DNA of 64,000 nt from Nautilus pompilius (Eukaryota; Mollusca; Cephalopoda; Nautilida; Nautilidae): contig JACATO010000087.1 in NCBI GenBank assembly GCA_018389105.1, forward strand, positions 1 through 64,000, read 5' to 3'. Position numbers and translations under genes: made by a program. Numbering within the stretch: the stretch's first letter is position 1; every line of letters starts with the position of its first letter. Below are positions 35,507 through 48,760 of the stretch, piece by piece. A model generated the notes under the pieces. It was not told the DNA's origin. It saw only the letters and a list, made by a program, of their open reading frames with translations, and made no database searches.

Positions 35507-37953
35507 TATATGTAGCTGGTGGAACTTACATTCATGGACAGTCTAATTTCCCCTTCCTGTTCATGTCATTGCTCTATAACTACCATGACTTAATAGTTGG
35601 CTGTAAACACACTGGCTCAAAAAGCCTTACTAACTTATTCAGACCAATATGGACCCAGAAGATGTAAATTGGTGTAAGTTTGACTTATCTGTTAAGACTG
35701 TTGACTTCCAATATGTTTGCAGAATCTGGCAAGGCCAATAACTTCTGTTGAACAACATGTTCATTATATCCAGGTTTAATAGTAGTTAGTACAGGCTTTG
35801 TGATACTGATGTTACAATAACTGAACAGTATCTGTCTTTGACCACCAGTCACTTTGGCAGACAGTAGCCCTTTCAGCACATCTAGTAAAAATGGCAGGTT
35901 GTCCAGATGCTGGTGTGCATTAGTTTAACTCTTTCTTTCAATAAACAAATGAATTACTGCATGCACAATAGTTGTACCTTGGCTACCATGTGCTTTTGGC
36001 ATTGTACATTCTACAAAACGGAGTCTGTCTACCTATACAGCTCATCTTATAGTGATGATATTGGTTGGACATGGAATGTTGAAATTATTATGGCAGGTAT
36101 CTGTAGGTAATTCTGGATTTTTCCAAATTTCTTTTTGTGATTTTAAATTTTAACCAGGAAACAAAAAAATAAAGGCAAAAAAGTTTTCATTTGTGAAGAA
36201 GTGGATAGAATCAGTAGTTTGAAAGCATTTATGCTGTCTTATATATTTGTACTAAATTGGTTGATGATATATGTGTAGTCTGAAACAAGGGCATTTGGAA
36301 TAAATATGGAAACAATAGGTTTGTAATTGTCTGATTGAAAGCAAGCAGTTGTGGTAAAATAAACCAATAATGAAACCAAACTTATGAAAGAGATAATTTA
36401 ACATTTATCAGCTAATTTGAAGGACATACCGTAAAAGGTGCACCAAAATGTTAAATCATCATGGCATCAACACCAGTTTGAGTTAGTCTTGATGTTTAGA
36501 TTCTATTCTGTCATATACAGAAATGATTACCAAAACAGGATAAATCTTTTAATGCGTGTATGTGGAAAATGAAAAAGAAAAAAAAAATGGGGGGTTATTA
36601 CTTTAATAGAACAGGCCTTGTTGAAACTTGGAATGGACTCTAGCCACCCCGGTGCATCAAATGTAAGGGTTCAAATCACACATGGAACAACATTCGTGAC
36701 GTGCTGCTGTCTGTGTTGTTGTGTGCTCATCGCAGAAAAGGTCTGGAAATTTTTGAGTCCAGAATCTTTTTAGATTTAGTTTGCTGCATTAAATCATCTA
36801 TTTCAACAGCAACAACATAAAAACAGAAAAAAGAGATTGGTAAAACACGAATGCATACAGATGTATTTGGTATAGAGATCGTCTGGTACCTCTGTTGTCC
36901 ATTGTTGTTGAATTCAGAGGGGCGCCTGGTATCCTTACTGAAAAATTATCCAGTAACTTTAAGAAAATGAATATTTAAATATGTATCACATTTTTTCCCA
37001 ATTAATTGTTTGTAATGACACATTATCCTTTTGATGTTGGGGGGGGGACCTTAGAAAGTAAAAGTTGTAAACCAAATCTCTGGTCAATAACAAAAATGAA
37101 AATGGCAAGGCTGGTGGGATTGTGGTGGAGGGGGGGGGGCTGCCTGCCTGCCTGCCTCCTTTTTCAGTAAAAAGATGACCACGAGTTCTGATTTTGGCAT
37201 GACAGTTATGCTTCTGACACCATGTCTTGTTGGGCGGCGCGGGACTTAATTCTTTTTGTTAAAGTAAAATTTTTAAGTTAGCCTGACGCCACTTGTGCGA
37301 TCAGAAAAACTGGAAGTGTACTGTGAAAAATCTGGTGGAAATCAGAATCATTGTACATGAAAACAGGATTGGAGCCTGATGATAATAGTTAATGGCAAAG
37401 GTTGCCAAAAAATGTAGATTCATTAGTTGGTTTTCTCATATTAGAGTATGGAATCTCTGAAGTAATCAATTTAAAAAAAAAAAAAGTAAAAGTTTATGGC
37501 TATTTTAATGTAGAAATGCTTTAATGCTAATAATGCATGTCCTAAAACAAAATTTTCAAGATCCTCTACTTTCTGTTCTTATCAATATGTAATTTCAAAC
37601 GTTAACTCTTATGATTAAGTGATATTACTAATACAATTTTTAAAAATTATTCTACCTTAGATTGCTTTTTTTGTCAAGCTGTATAGTCTTTTTGGGGAAC
37701 TCTACAATGGCAACTTCGAATCTCATCAATTTCTGGAGTGATATTGTTTTTCTCTGATTAATTTGTAACTATTTTAAAAGCTGCTGCTTTACTTTTTTGA
37801 AAAAGCAGAGAAGAGATGAGTTAATGTAGAGGAAACTGAGATTAATGGGAAGAATTTTGGAGACTTCTGAGCTTCTATTTATTGTAGTTAGACTCTCACT
37901 TCTCATTCTTATAATTTGTTAGTCCAGATCAGATAATATTTTTCAGTCTCATG

Positions 37954-37973
37954 TTTTTTTTTTTTTTTTTTTT
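37954..37973. repeat. Poly(T) tract
   Basis: Uninterrupted run of 20 T. Could be the remnant tail of a minus-strand retroposed sequence, but no element body is recognisable beside it. Confidence 0.8.
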
Positions 37974-39738
37974 GAAGTTTTGCATTCAGCGGATACAATC
38001 AGTAAGTATTGCCATATTTTCTGTGTACTTAGCTTTTCCACTAAAACTATTTCTTCATTATATCCGGTGGAAAGTCCTGCATGTCTAGAAAAGAAAAGAG
38101 AAGAGAAGTGCCTCAGATATGGAAATCTGAGCTGATTCAGATCTGGGAACTTTTAAATATTTTCAGCCTTTTCTGAAATCAGCCAGAAATCAAATCATCT
38201 GTTTGAGGTATTTTTAGATGGTTGAAAGTTAAAAATGCTTATCCCCTCCAGTCTGCACCCCTTTTGCACTGGAAGTTTAGAAGGAATTCCATCTGAGGGT
38301 CACAGGTTCTGGCTTTGTCATAGAACATGAATACTTGCTGAAGATTAAGGAATTGCTTTGTCATGATCATCACTTTAAAAATCAGTGCCAGTTGCTGTGA
38401 TTCACACTTGTCTTGTATTTAGAAATCTAATCTTATTAGATAATGAATTGATCAAATTTCCCTTATTCATAAAATTATGGAATTTTAGTTATTGCTTCAA
38501 AACCCATGTTTATTAAACAAACGAAAAAAAAGTTTGCTGAGCTGAACTGATTCCATAGAAACCGTGGCTTTTCTTTGTTTCACTCTCCACACACTGCACC
38601 ATGAGAACAGTCTGTTGCAGTTAAGTATCCAAAGCCTGCTTGGATTTCCACCTGTGCTAACAAAGCCATTTTTGTTGGATTTTTATAAATCAATAATACA
38701 ATTAATTGTTTTTTTCTAATCAGGCTGGGAGCATTTTGCCCGCCTGTCTGTCTGCATAAGCGCCATCAATTGTCTGTAGTCTTGATCAGTGCGCCAGTAG
38801 ACTTAAATGATTGCTGTAATATATCTTCCTGTAGTAATGTTCATTTTATCTTAAGCCCTGCCTAATTTCATGCTGACAGATGTAGTTGGGATCAGGTTTC
38901 TGCTGAAGATAATCAATAATTTTTAAGTATTTATATTTGGTTGTCAGAATTGTCTTTTCTATGATAATATCTGTAAGGAAGACAAAACTTCTGTTAGCCC
39001 TTCTGAACACTTGCCTGCATAGAAGAGAGAATATGTATGCACTTAATGAGATCATTGGTTACAAATAACAACATTAAGTTCATGGTGACTAATGGTGTTG
39101 GGAATTGATCTTATTTTTTTACAGGTTGTGGGGAGGAAGTCTTTTAGCCTATATAAAACTCCTGTTCTTTCAATATCTCTCTAATGCATTCTTAAATGAA
39201 TTAATAGTAGTGCATAGAACAGTTTGGCTGGTTTCACCAATCTAAGGCTGGGAAATCCACTTACAGGTGTCATACCTACTTTGATAAATTATGAACCATG
39301 ACCCCTTATAGCCTGAAACAGATGAACAAGGGGAAATGATTTAAAAATTTGCTTGTACCTTGTATAATCTGAAGGCTTAGTTAAATCTACAGAATATCTG
39401 ACTTGCTAGAGCAGGAAGGTTATTATTTTTTTTCAAAATGTTCAAAATAACTATAATTTTTTATTAAATCTTTTCAGTAAACCTTTGCACCTCTTCCGAC
39501 TTGAGATGGGATTGTATACTCTAAATGGCTAGCGGAAGCTGCCTTCATTCTAGTAGTTCTCTTTAACGCATCTCGTAATGTGTTCCCTCTGCTTAGCATT
39601 TAATTTTATTGCTGCTTATCCTGTTTTAGATTATACCAAACATTTATTCCAAGATCATCTTCAGCATTGCCATAGTCAAACGGAAGGGTGGTCCAATTCA
39701 TAAAGCTTCTTAGAAATTAGTACGCTCCGAAGAATGTA

Positions 39739-41262
39739 CAGGTGCATCTCAAAAAATTAGAATACTGTGGAAGAGTTCAATATTTTTTGTCAGTTATTTC
39801 AGAAAGTGAAAATTGTATATATTCTGGACTCATTACATGTAAACTAAAATGTTTCAAGTATTTTTTAATTTTAATTTTGATAATTACGGCCTACAGCTAA
39901 AAAAAAATAGAAAAAAATGTATCTCAAAATATTGGAATATTCCATTTCAAGTTTGAGTAAATCACTATTTATGCAGTATAAATACCATGAATCTCTCAGT
40001 CTGGTTCAGTACACACAACCACAATTATGGGGAAAACTGCTGACTCGACAGTTGTCTAGAAGACACATTGACACCCTCCACAAGGAGGGTAAGCCACAGA
40101 AGGACATTGTTGAAAGGGCTGGCTGTTTGCAGAGTGCTGTATCAAAGCATATTCATGGAAAGTTGACTGGAAGGGAAAAGTGTGGTAGGAAAAGGTGCAC
40201 AAGCAAGAGGGATGACTGCAGCCTTGAGCGGATTGTCAAACAAAGCTGATTCAAGAAATTGGAGGAGCTTCACAAGGAGTGGACTGAGGCTGGAGTCATT
40301 GCATCAAAAGCCACCACGCACAGACGTGTCCAAGAAATGGGCTACAAGTGTTACATTCCTAGTGTCAAGTCACTCCTGAACCAGAGAACGTCAGAAGCGT
40401 CGTACCTGGGCTAAGGAGAAAAAGAACTGGACCATTGCTCAGTGGTCCAAAGTCCTCTTTTCAGATGAAAGTAAATTTTGCATTTCATTTGGAAATCAAG
40501 GTCCCACAATCTGGAGGAAGAGTGGAGAGGCACAGAATCCAAGTTGCTTGAAGTCCAGTGTGAAGTTTCCACAGTCAGTGATGATTTGTGGTGCCATGTC
40601 ATATGCTGGTGTTGGTCCACTGTGTTTTTATCAAGTCCAAAGTCAACGCAGCCGTCTACCAGGAGATTTTAGAGCACTTCATGCTTCTGTCTGCTGACAA
40701 GCTTTATGGAGATGTTGATTTCCTTTTCCAGCAGGACTTGGCACCTGCCCTCAGTGCCAAAACTACTAGTAACTGGTTTGCTGACCATGGTATTACTGTG
40801 CTTGATTGGCCAGCCAACTCACCTGACCTGAACCCCATAGAGAATCTATGGGGTATTGTCAAGAGGAAGGTGAGAGACACCAGACCCAACAATACAGATG
40901 AGCTGAAGGCCACTATCAAAGCAACCTGGGCTTCCATAACACCTTTGCCACCATGCCATGCCGCATTGATGCAGTGATTTGTGCAAAAGGAACCCCGACC
41001 AAGTATTGAGTTCATAAATGAACATACTTTTCAGAATTTTTTTTTAAAATTGATCTTATGCAATATTCTAATATTTTGAGATAGTGGATTTTTGACTTTC
41101 ATGAGCTGTAAGCCGTAATCATCAAAATTAAAACAAAAAAAAGCTTGAAATATTTCACTTTATGTGTAATGAATCTAGAATATATGAAAGTTTCTCTGTT
41201 TGAATTAAATTATGGAAAAAATGAACTCTTTCATGATATTCTAATTTTTTGAGATGCAGTTG
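39739..41262 (+). mobile_element. Tc1-like transposon, fish-type
   Basis: About 1,524 bp. Left end CAGGTGCATCTCAAAAAATT follows a TA; the right end complement is CAACTGCATCTCAAAAAATT, followed by AT rather than TA. Termini and interior resemble a Tc1 group that I know as abundant in teleost and amphibian genomes. Contains one broken transposase gene. Confidence 0.92.
40027..41009 (+). pseudogene. Tc1 transposase pseudogene (DD34E)
   Basis: Begins MGKTADSTVV and is then interrupted by TAG and frameshifts. The paired helix-turn-helix region reads HIDTLHKEGKPQKDIVERAG in a shifted frame, followed by QSAVSKHIHGKLTGREKCGR. Catalytic positions are recognisable: the first Asp in LFSDESKFCISFGNQG, the second in QQDLAPA, and the Glu in SPDLNPIENLWG, 34 residues after the second Asp. 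A stop after IVKQS, a frameshift near 40385 and another near 40610 make it non-functional. The final codons before TGA at 41007-41009 match the family's C-terminus (PTKY). Confidence 0.9.
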
Positions 41263-41441
41263 ATTGTTTTCTTTTCTAGTCTCTCACCAGTTGACTATCA
41301 GAAATAGTTGTGATTAAAATCTTGATGAGTGATTATAATCTGTTAAAATTTGTTTGTATGAAAAAAGGGTGAAGTGAATGTTTTTGTTTTTTTTTTAAAG
41401 ACTTTATATCTTGGCTAAATATTTAATGAAAATTATATGTA

Positions 41442-42920
41442 CACTACTGGCCAAAAGTTTTGAAGTCAACAAAAATAGCGAGATGATTGTATAAAAAAGA
41501 AGTAGTATAACAAATTTATTTCTCACTTGAGTGTAAGATTGAAGCATGGATGCAAAAAAATACACACATCTGACTTAAACCTTAAATACCTTCTTATGGT
41601 TCAGAACACAGACTGGGTGTTTCCAGAACATATTTCTATTTGTGTGACATAATTTCATTGGATGAGAAATGGACCAATAAGATGATGTCACTTGTTTCAG
41701 AGCATTATAAATTGAACAGGAGATGTTTATAAACCACAGAGTAGTGTCAACTGTTGAAGGCTACAATTATTGAAATTTTTTGTTGTCAGGATGGCAAAAA
41801 AAAAAAAAAAAAAAGCGAATCGATCTTGGAATTTGATCTTCTGTTTGTACATTGAGAAAGGAAGGCCGACAGGAAGAGAGGTTGCCAAGTCATTTGGAAT
41901 TTCCAACAAAGACATTCACTAAAGTGTAGAGAGACCAGTGGACAGCGATCAATACAGATGGAAAACACAAGGAGAAGAAGAGTAACATCTAAGGGGGAGA
42001 AGAAATGTATTACTCTGTTGAGCTAATGAAATCAAAGACTTATAGTCCTAGGAATTGCACTATGGCCAAATAGTGGTAGCCATGACAACAGTAAAAAGGC
42101 TACTGGTTAAAATGGTCATGCAGCTGCAACTCCCCCTCCAGCCCCTCACTGCTTAGGGCTTCTAATACAGAAAACAAGTGGGAAAAACTACATGGATGTT
42201 GGAATACAGGAGCCTGGAATAGTGTGTTATAGACTGATGAGTCGGGGTTTTGTGTGTAGTCTGGTTAGAGAACACTTGTCAGAACAGCGTGCTGCTGCTA
42301 CAGGTAAACATGGAAGAGGTAGCATAATCGTCTGGTGGTGGTTTTAGTAGCTAATGAGTGGTGATCTCTGTATAATTAAAGGAGCATTGACAGAAGAACT
42401 TTACCATAGAATTCAGAAAAGACATGCAATTACTTTAGGGAGTTGGCTAATCGGTGCAGAGTTCATTCTGTAATTATGTTCACTTCCAAATTATGCAGAC
42501 AATATTTAGAGATCAAAGAAAGGCAGGGTAAATTCTAGAACATAGTTTGGTCACCATAGTCATCTGATTTATTATCACCTGTTGAACTCTTATGGGATAA
42601 ACTCCACAGAAATTCCAGGTAAATGATGCCACATAACATACTGCAGTTATGGGAATACTGCTAGACAGCATGGAACTCAGTAACATCCAAATATTTTGTA
42701 AAGTTCCTTGATAGATTACCCAGAACTTGGAAAGCTGTTATCAGAGTAAAATGGAGTTATTTTGATAAAACAAAAATTTGTCAACATTTATTAGATTGCA
42801 TATTTTTTCTGCTTCCATGTATTGAATCTTACATTCATTATCTTATGGCAAGAAATAAACTAGTTATACTCTTTTAATAGTTGCCTGCATATTTTTTTGC
42901 TTTCTTACTTTTGGCAGGCA
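41442..42920 (+). mobile_element. Second, degenerate Tc1-like transposon
   Basis: Left terminus CACTACTGGCCAAAAGTTTT follows a TA; the right terminus complement TGCCTGCCAAAAGTAAG is a decayed counterpart followed by TA. About 1.48 kb, a different Tc1 lineage from the neighbour ending at 41262, only 180 bp away. Confidence 0.75.
41791..42740 (+). pseudogene. Degenerate Tc1 transposase
   Basis: ATG at 41791, then an A-run of about 19 nt that shifts frame. After it a helix-turn-helix stretch is readable: ANRSWNLIFCLYIEKGRPTG, then REVAKSFGISNKDIH and a stop. The region around the last catalytic residue survives near 42550-42600 (SSDLLSPVELLWDKLHR, cognate to SPDLSPVELLWD). Numerous stops between. 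Older than the neighbouring Tc1. Confidence 0.65.
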
Positions 42921-43295
42921 TATATAGCTGTCTTGTATATCAGATTTCTACATCTTTATGCTGAAATTATTTCTAAAAAATACCATTGATTAAATCTTTT
43001 GTTTTTTGTCGTCAGATTTCTTTTTTAAAATTTAATCTTAATTTCTGTAAGGCGTTCTAAGCTGCAATTATTGGATTCTTCCAGTAATCTGGAATTTTTT
43101 GTTTCACTAAAACCAGCTTTCATGCAGTGCTTTCCTCATTGCACAACCTGATTTATCTTCTCTTGGTTTTCAAAATGAAGGTTTATGCCTACTTAATGAT
43201 GGAGTGTTACCTCCATCATTGCAATTTTTATTGCTATGTTTCATAAAGTTTATTCTCTTGTCTTCAGGTGTATTTTTAGTATCTATTATACTATA

Positions 43296-44594
43296 TGAGG
43301 TCTGTCGAAAAAGTATCTGACCTTAGGCTGTGGAAAAAAATTACGTATTTGGTGGGGTTCAATTGCTAATCCCCTTCGAAGTAGGTCCCTTGTGCCTTCA
43401 CACACTTAGTCCAGTGATCCTTCCACTGTTCAAAGCATGTCTGGAATGCTTCTTCCGGAATGGCTCTCAGCTCTACCATTCGCATTCTGCATCATGTCCT
43501 CTCTGCTCTCAAAGCGGGAGCCTTTAAGTGGCATCTTCATTTTTGGGAACAACCAAAAGTCAGAAGGACCCATGCCTGTAGAGTAGGGAGTCTGGCGAAT
43601 GAGCGAAATGCCTTTCTTTGCCAAGAAACCTTGGATCAGCTGTGATGAATGAGCCGGGGCGTTGTCATGATGCAGCTGCCAGTTTTGCGAGGCCCACAGA
43701 TCCGGTCTCTTGCACGAACTGCATCACGAAGATGTCGGAGGACTTCCTGATAGTACTCCTTTGTAACTGTTTGTCCTTATGGTGCGTATTCATGATGCAC
43801 AACGCTTCGGTAGTCGAAGAAAACAGTCAGCATCACCTTGATTTTTCTCAAGACTTTGGCGATGTTGGGTGCTTCCACTGTGATGACTGAGCTTTGGTTT
43901 CCGGGTCGTACCTGCCCATCCACGTCTCATCTCAGCTATCACGGAATTCTGGAAATCAGGATCCCTGTTGGCAGTATCCAGCAGGTTCTGCGCAATCTCA
44001 AGACAAAGTTGTTGTTGTCCTGAGAAAGCAGCTTGGGCACAAATTTCGCTGCCAATCTGCAAATCCTCCTTTAAAATTGCATGTGCAGAATCTTTACTGA
44101 TCCCAACCCCGTCACCAATTTTCTACACCATCAAACGACGATCCTCCATTATCAATGTCTGCACTTTCTCGATGATAACTGCATTGCGGCTTGTTGATGG
44201 CCTCCCAGAACGTTGGTCATTCTTCACCGATGTGCAGCCATATTTGAACCTGTTGTACCCTTCTTTTATCTTTGGTAATACCCATGGTATTGTCACCAAA
44301 AGCCTTTTGAATTTTGCAAATTGTTTCCACTTGGGTATCTCCAAGCTTTTGGCAAAACTTGATGCAAGATTGTTGCTCCACACATTCCGTCATCACGGGT
44401 GAAATGAAAATGCGACAAGTAAGTAGTACAGCACCTCACACGCTGGCTGTCTGACAGCAACTGACGCATCCAGCAAGCCCGCCAAAAATCACACGTGCAT
44501 GACTGCATGTGGCTCCACTATGCACACTTGCCTCCCTAACGTCATTACTTCCCACGGGAAAAAATAAAGTCGGATACTTTTTCGACAGACCTCG
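43296..44594 (-). mobile_element. mariner transposon, copy 2 (inverted)
   Basis: 1,299 bp, TA on both sides, termini TGAGGTCTGTCGAAAAAGTA and (complement of the right end) CGAGGTCTGTCGAAAAAGTA. Same family as the copy at 34202 but opposite in orientation and about 7.8 kb away. By eye the two are about 90% identical. Confidence 0.93.
43366..44393 (-). pseudogene. mariner transposase pseudogene, copy 2
   Basis: Starts at the ATG complementary to 44391-44393 and ends at the stop complementary to 43366-43368. N-terminal frame broken early by a one-base insertion in the stretch corresponding to GVTQIKEW. It shares with copy 1 the frameshift after DLQ (about 44055-44062) and the TAA in the block ending HEYAP (complement of 43777-43779). 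The first catalytic block is damaged (copy 1 GDEMWVYG is altered to AEMRRGWAG), while HHDNAPAH and GPSDFWLFPK remain. Two CpGs of copy 1 in the N-terminal part are TpG here. Confidence 0.88.
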
Positions 44595-45549
44595 TATGTG
44601 TATGTCACTGGCTGGATTAACATTGTATTCACAACCAATAGGTTCCTGGTTCAAATCTTATTGGTATCATGCATATAGTATTATCATTGGATACTAAAAA
44701 AAGATACCCCTGAAGATGGCAAGAGAATAAACTTCTGAAACACAGCAGTAAAATTTCAATGACAGAGGCAACAGTCCATCATTAACTAGGTTACAATCTC
44801 TGTATAATAGAAAGTCTACATATTATGCATTAATAAAAGATACACTACCCAGTTAAGTTATATATTATTATATCTGGAGCTCTGTTTTACACTTCACGGT
44901 AACTTGTTTCATTCACAGCTTGTTCATTCCAGACTGAAGTATTGCCATTTGTGATTTTGATAAGCTTATTGTGGCTAAGCTGAACCAAGGGTTGTTTCTT
45001 ATTCTTGATCAAAATGACCCATAAACAATTAATTTTCAAATTACAGGTGTAAATGTTTGCTGTTTTTTTTTTTTTTTTATTATCATACATAATACTTTTT
45101 TTGTAACTGTTGCCCACTGAATAAGTAGCAATATTTGTTTTATGGTCAACTAATCTCAGAAAAAGAAAATAAGATATCATTTTACAGCATAGATGGCTCA
45201 AGCTGATGCATAAATTATTGTTGAGGGGTATTTCTTTTTTTTTTTTAAAAATTTGCAAAGTGTATAATTTTCATAGTTTTTGTATTGCTGCTCCTAAAAA
45301 AAAAGAAAATCTAATGTGTTGTTAAAGAAAATTTCTTTTATCTATGTGAACTGTGTATCTTCTTTTTATTGAACTTTTGATAGGTTATAAGAAATAAATT
45401 TAAATCAATTGTGAAAATGTTTATTGCCTGATTGTATAATCTCTTCCCTTATATATAGCATTCTTTATTGTTTTTAACATCAAAGTTTCATGAGTCTGCA
45501 TATAAAGCTACACTGATGCCAAAAAAAAGCTACAAAATATTTCTTTACT

Positions 45550-45785
45550 AATATGGTGTCTAAAGGGGAGATAACCTTCGATGAGAGCGTGTGGTGCTGG
45601 GGGTTGTCCACTAGGAAGTGTTGCCAATCTTGCACTATCAGGACCTCAGGACTTAAGTACAAACTCTGTTTTTTAGATATGTCTGGAATGACAACCAAAA
45701 TCACTCTCAACTGGTATTCAAACTTGGACCTTCGACCTTAGCAGTCTTTAATCTACAATTTGCTCACTGCCATGGTCTTATGTGT
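45550..45785 (-). repeat. tRNA-derived SINE
   Basis: Shares GGTTGTCCACTAGGAAG (45603-45619) with the copy at 55.59 kb (one base different). The tRNA-like head on the minus strand includes CCAAGTTTGAATACCAG (about 45710-45730). Confidence 0.55.
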
Positions 45786-46334
45786 ATAAAAGTAGACATT
45801 GAATTCTGTTCATTAGAAAATATGTTTTGGTTGTATCTAAAATCTTATTGGTCTTGAAGATGTAATGTTTTCAGTTTCAGAATACTTTGATAGGAAACAT
45901 TTGCCATGGTACTGAGAGAGAGCATTTTCAGATCATGATAAATAAAGTCCCAAACTTTGCTCCCAACCCATTGTAAGTTTTGATGTGCAAAACCATTGGT
46001 TGTCAAGATTCTGTTCTTTGTTTTAGTAAAATAGTTTATAAAGTTAGTACAGTGGGTGTCAGGATGAGAGACCCATACTACTTTTATTGTCAGCATTGCC
46101 ATTCTAAATTGTTAAAGATCTAGTTTATGCTCTACCTTTCCAATGAATAAGAAATTTCTTACACCCTACAAAAAAGAGATAATTTATTTCAACTATGGAG
46201 CACTGCAATATAGCAATGCTTTCCACTTACTTTCAAATGCAGTATATCATATTTGAATGTTGTGCATCAAAGCAGCCGTTTTTCTTATTTTTTATTCATC
46301 AAAATGTACACCTGATTATCTGTTGCTGCTGCTT

Positions 46335-46540
46335 CTCGACGAACCCTGTCCTGTCATCTCACAGCAGTGAGCTAGAAAGGGAAGAAGTCAGGTATTAGAC
46401 TGGATGACCAAACAAGTTACCTAGGTATATAGTTTGGAGGAGCTCTTGAGCAATGGTCATAATGTGAGCCAATCAAGAGTCATTTACCTGCGTATGTTCC
46501 AACACACGTACTCAGAAAACTCTACTATATAATAACTTTT
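46335..46540 (-). repeat. SINE body fragment
   Basis: Contains CAGCAGTGAGCTAGAAAG, cognate to 59285-59300, and GAGCCAATCAAGAGT, also present at 19713-19727. Lacks the tRNA head. Confidence 0.5.
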
Positions 46541-48529
46541 GCTTGCTTTGTATTTAGCTTGGTCAAAACAGAAAACTTAGTTATTTTCATAACTCACGGT
46601 GTTTTATTCTCAATTAAAGACTGCACCAGTATCATGCAACATTGAGAAAGTCTCAAGAACCCATACATGTTTATTGGAATTTTCAGCAAATTCATCATTC
46701 CTTCTGTTATTTCATTTAAAAAAATAATAACTAGGATTGAAATAGTGTTAGAAATGGGAAATATCTTAAAGGTAGATGTAAGTAGAATTACTTGTTGAAA
46801 GTGAATTTTCCAGTATTTGTTTACAACTCAATCAGAAATAACTGATAACGCCATCCCTGTTTTATTTTATATATCACATTCTTATACAATTTTCTGTTTT
46901 TAATGCAGTAGATAAAATAGGAATTTTCTGTAATGCTTGGTGCTGTTTATGTAAATGTATGCATCTTTAATAATTTCTGATGGTTAAAATTAAATTTAAT
47001 TAGATTACAAGGTATATGAAACATCAATGAAAATGGTTGTAAACCATTAAATTAACAAGTTCCAATGAATGGCTGGCTGTGTTAGGTATAATGAGTGAGT
47101 TGAAAGTTTTGCACCAGTGGTTACTGGTGTAAGTACAAGCATCTGCCTTCCTAGTTATGTGATAGTTTGGGTCATGTTTTTACTTACCTGTTTTGCACTG
47201 GTGGATCTCATGTAGTGTGTTAATCAAACTGTGGAAAGTAGGCTTTCATAAAACAGAACCTCTTTTGTCTGCATTTTCTGGCTGCTTTGTAAAGTGTAAA
47301 AAATAAGCAAGACATTGCTTTCATTGATTGCTTTGTCCACCTGTCTTGTTTGAGCATGAGAGAATATTGCTAACTTCTCTGTAGTTGCTTTGTTCACATT
47401 TAAACCTAGCATCCCTATGTGGGGATTATTCCATTGTTGATTTCATTTCCCAATAACACAGGGTCTTCAGTGCTGGGCTATCTCATGTCCCCTGCCCAAC
47501 TTCTTTCCCTTTGAGAGTGCAAATTCTACCAGTTCTGTATTTTAAAAATATGGTTGATAGAGATTCTATATTACAGTTGGCTGTACCTGACTGAGTAAGT
47601 AGAAGATATATCTGATTTTCTTTTTAAGAGGAAGATACCACCAATAGCTGAAAGGTGAGCTCCCTCCACCTTCAGTGTAGTTCTAACAAAGCCAGAACTT
47701 TGGCTGTATTCCCTGAAGGATGCTAGCTAGCCCTTTTCAGCTCTTAGCTTTTAACAAACTAAAGAGTTATTCAACCATATCAATTAGGGAACATCTGGCC
47801 ACTTTGTTTGTAGTCTTTCTGGACCTGTCTGCTTTCTACCTCCTGACAAGGACCTGTAATCTGCTGTGTTACTACTTTACAATTGACCCAGCCTGAGTTT
47901 ATTCACTACATGTGAGTATCGCTATTATCTTTCACTGTTTGCTTGTTTTCTTGGTTGTAGTCTCTATTAAGAATGTTTTGCACATATAAATTCAAATCTC
48001 ACGATTATTATTATCACTTTCTTTTTGTTCTGTTAAATATTTGGTTTCTTATTGTTAAAATTTAGCTTGTAGCAACAAAATGTTTTATTTCTGGACTATG
48101 GTGTTTTTAATTACCCCAATATCTTTAAGGATATATAAAATAGCTAATAGCTGAGTTTCATAGTATCTATGAGTCTGTATGTTTTTTCTTAGCTATTTTA
48201 TTAAAATAATTATGCACAAATAATAAAATATCTATTTGTCTGAAGTAAATTATCTTTTCATTTTAATGAGACTAAAGACAAAATGGTGGTATTGATGTTT
48301 TTAATGAAATTGCCAAGGGGAGACAACCTGTTGAAAATTTTAATAAATCTCATATGTTGTGTTAGTTTTCTTTTTTCTTTAAAGTCTGAGTCTTTTTTTA
48401 GGGACAAGTTTTGAAACCTAATGGGGAATTCGCCTTGAAGCTGCTTGAAATACTGTTGCATCATGTACTGTTGTTGTACCTGGACAATTCTGATGAAGGA
48501 ACAATGCTGCAATTATTTGCTAGCATAGC

Positions 48530-48760
48530 TTCTTCTATACCACATTGGGACCAAATGCTTCTGACTTTGGCATGGAAATTCCTACTAGAACTACTTATCT
48601 TTAGATGTGGAAGGAAACCAGAGAGCCTGATGGAAACCCAGATGGCTGGCAGGTCACTGATCCAACCTTGACTAGTAATCAAACTCAGGCTCTCAGCTTA
48701 GTTTTCAAGACTTGTTGTTGTTTTGTAGCTGGGTGTCATGTATCAAACCACAATGGCAAG
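48530..48760 (-). repeat. SINE, diverged
   Basis: Carries the CTACTAGAACTACTTATC/TTTAGATGTGGAAGG block of the family, followed by a head-like segment whose complement reads CCTGAGTTTGATTACTAG. It overlaps an 86-codon open frame that is therefore probably not a gene. Confidence 0.45.

Noticed and set aside
36660..36690. GGGTTCAAATCAC resembling a tRNA B-box
   Set aside because: No A-box at the right distance and no cloverleaf; at most a SINE relic.
48411..48671. 86-codon open frame after a plausible acceptor (CTTTTTTTAG)
   Set aside because: No donor before the stop, and the 3' half lies within a SINE copy shared with other loci.
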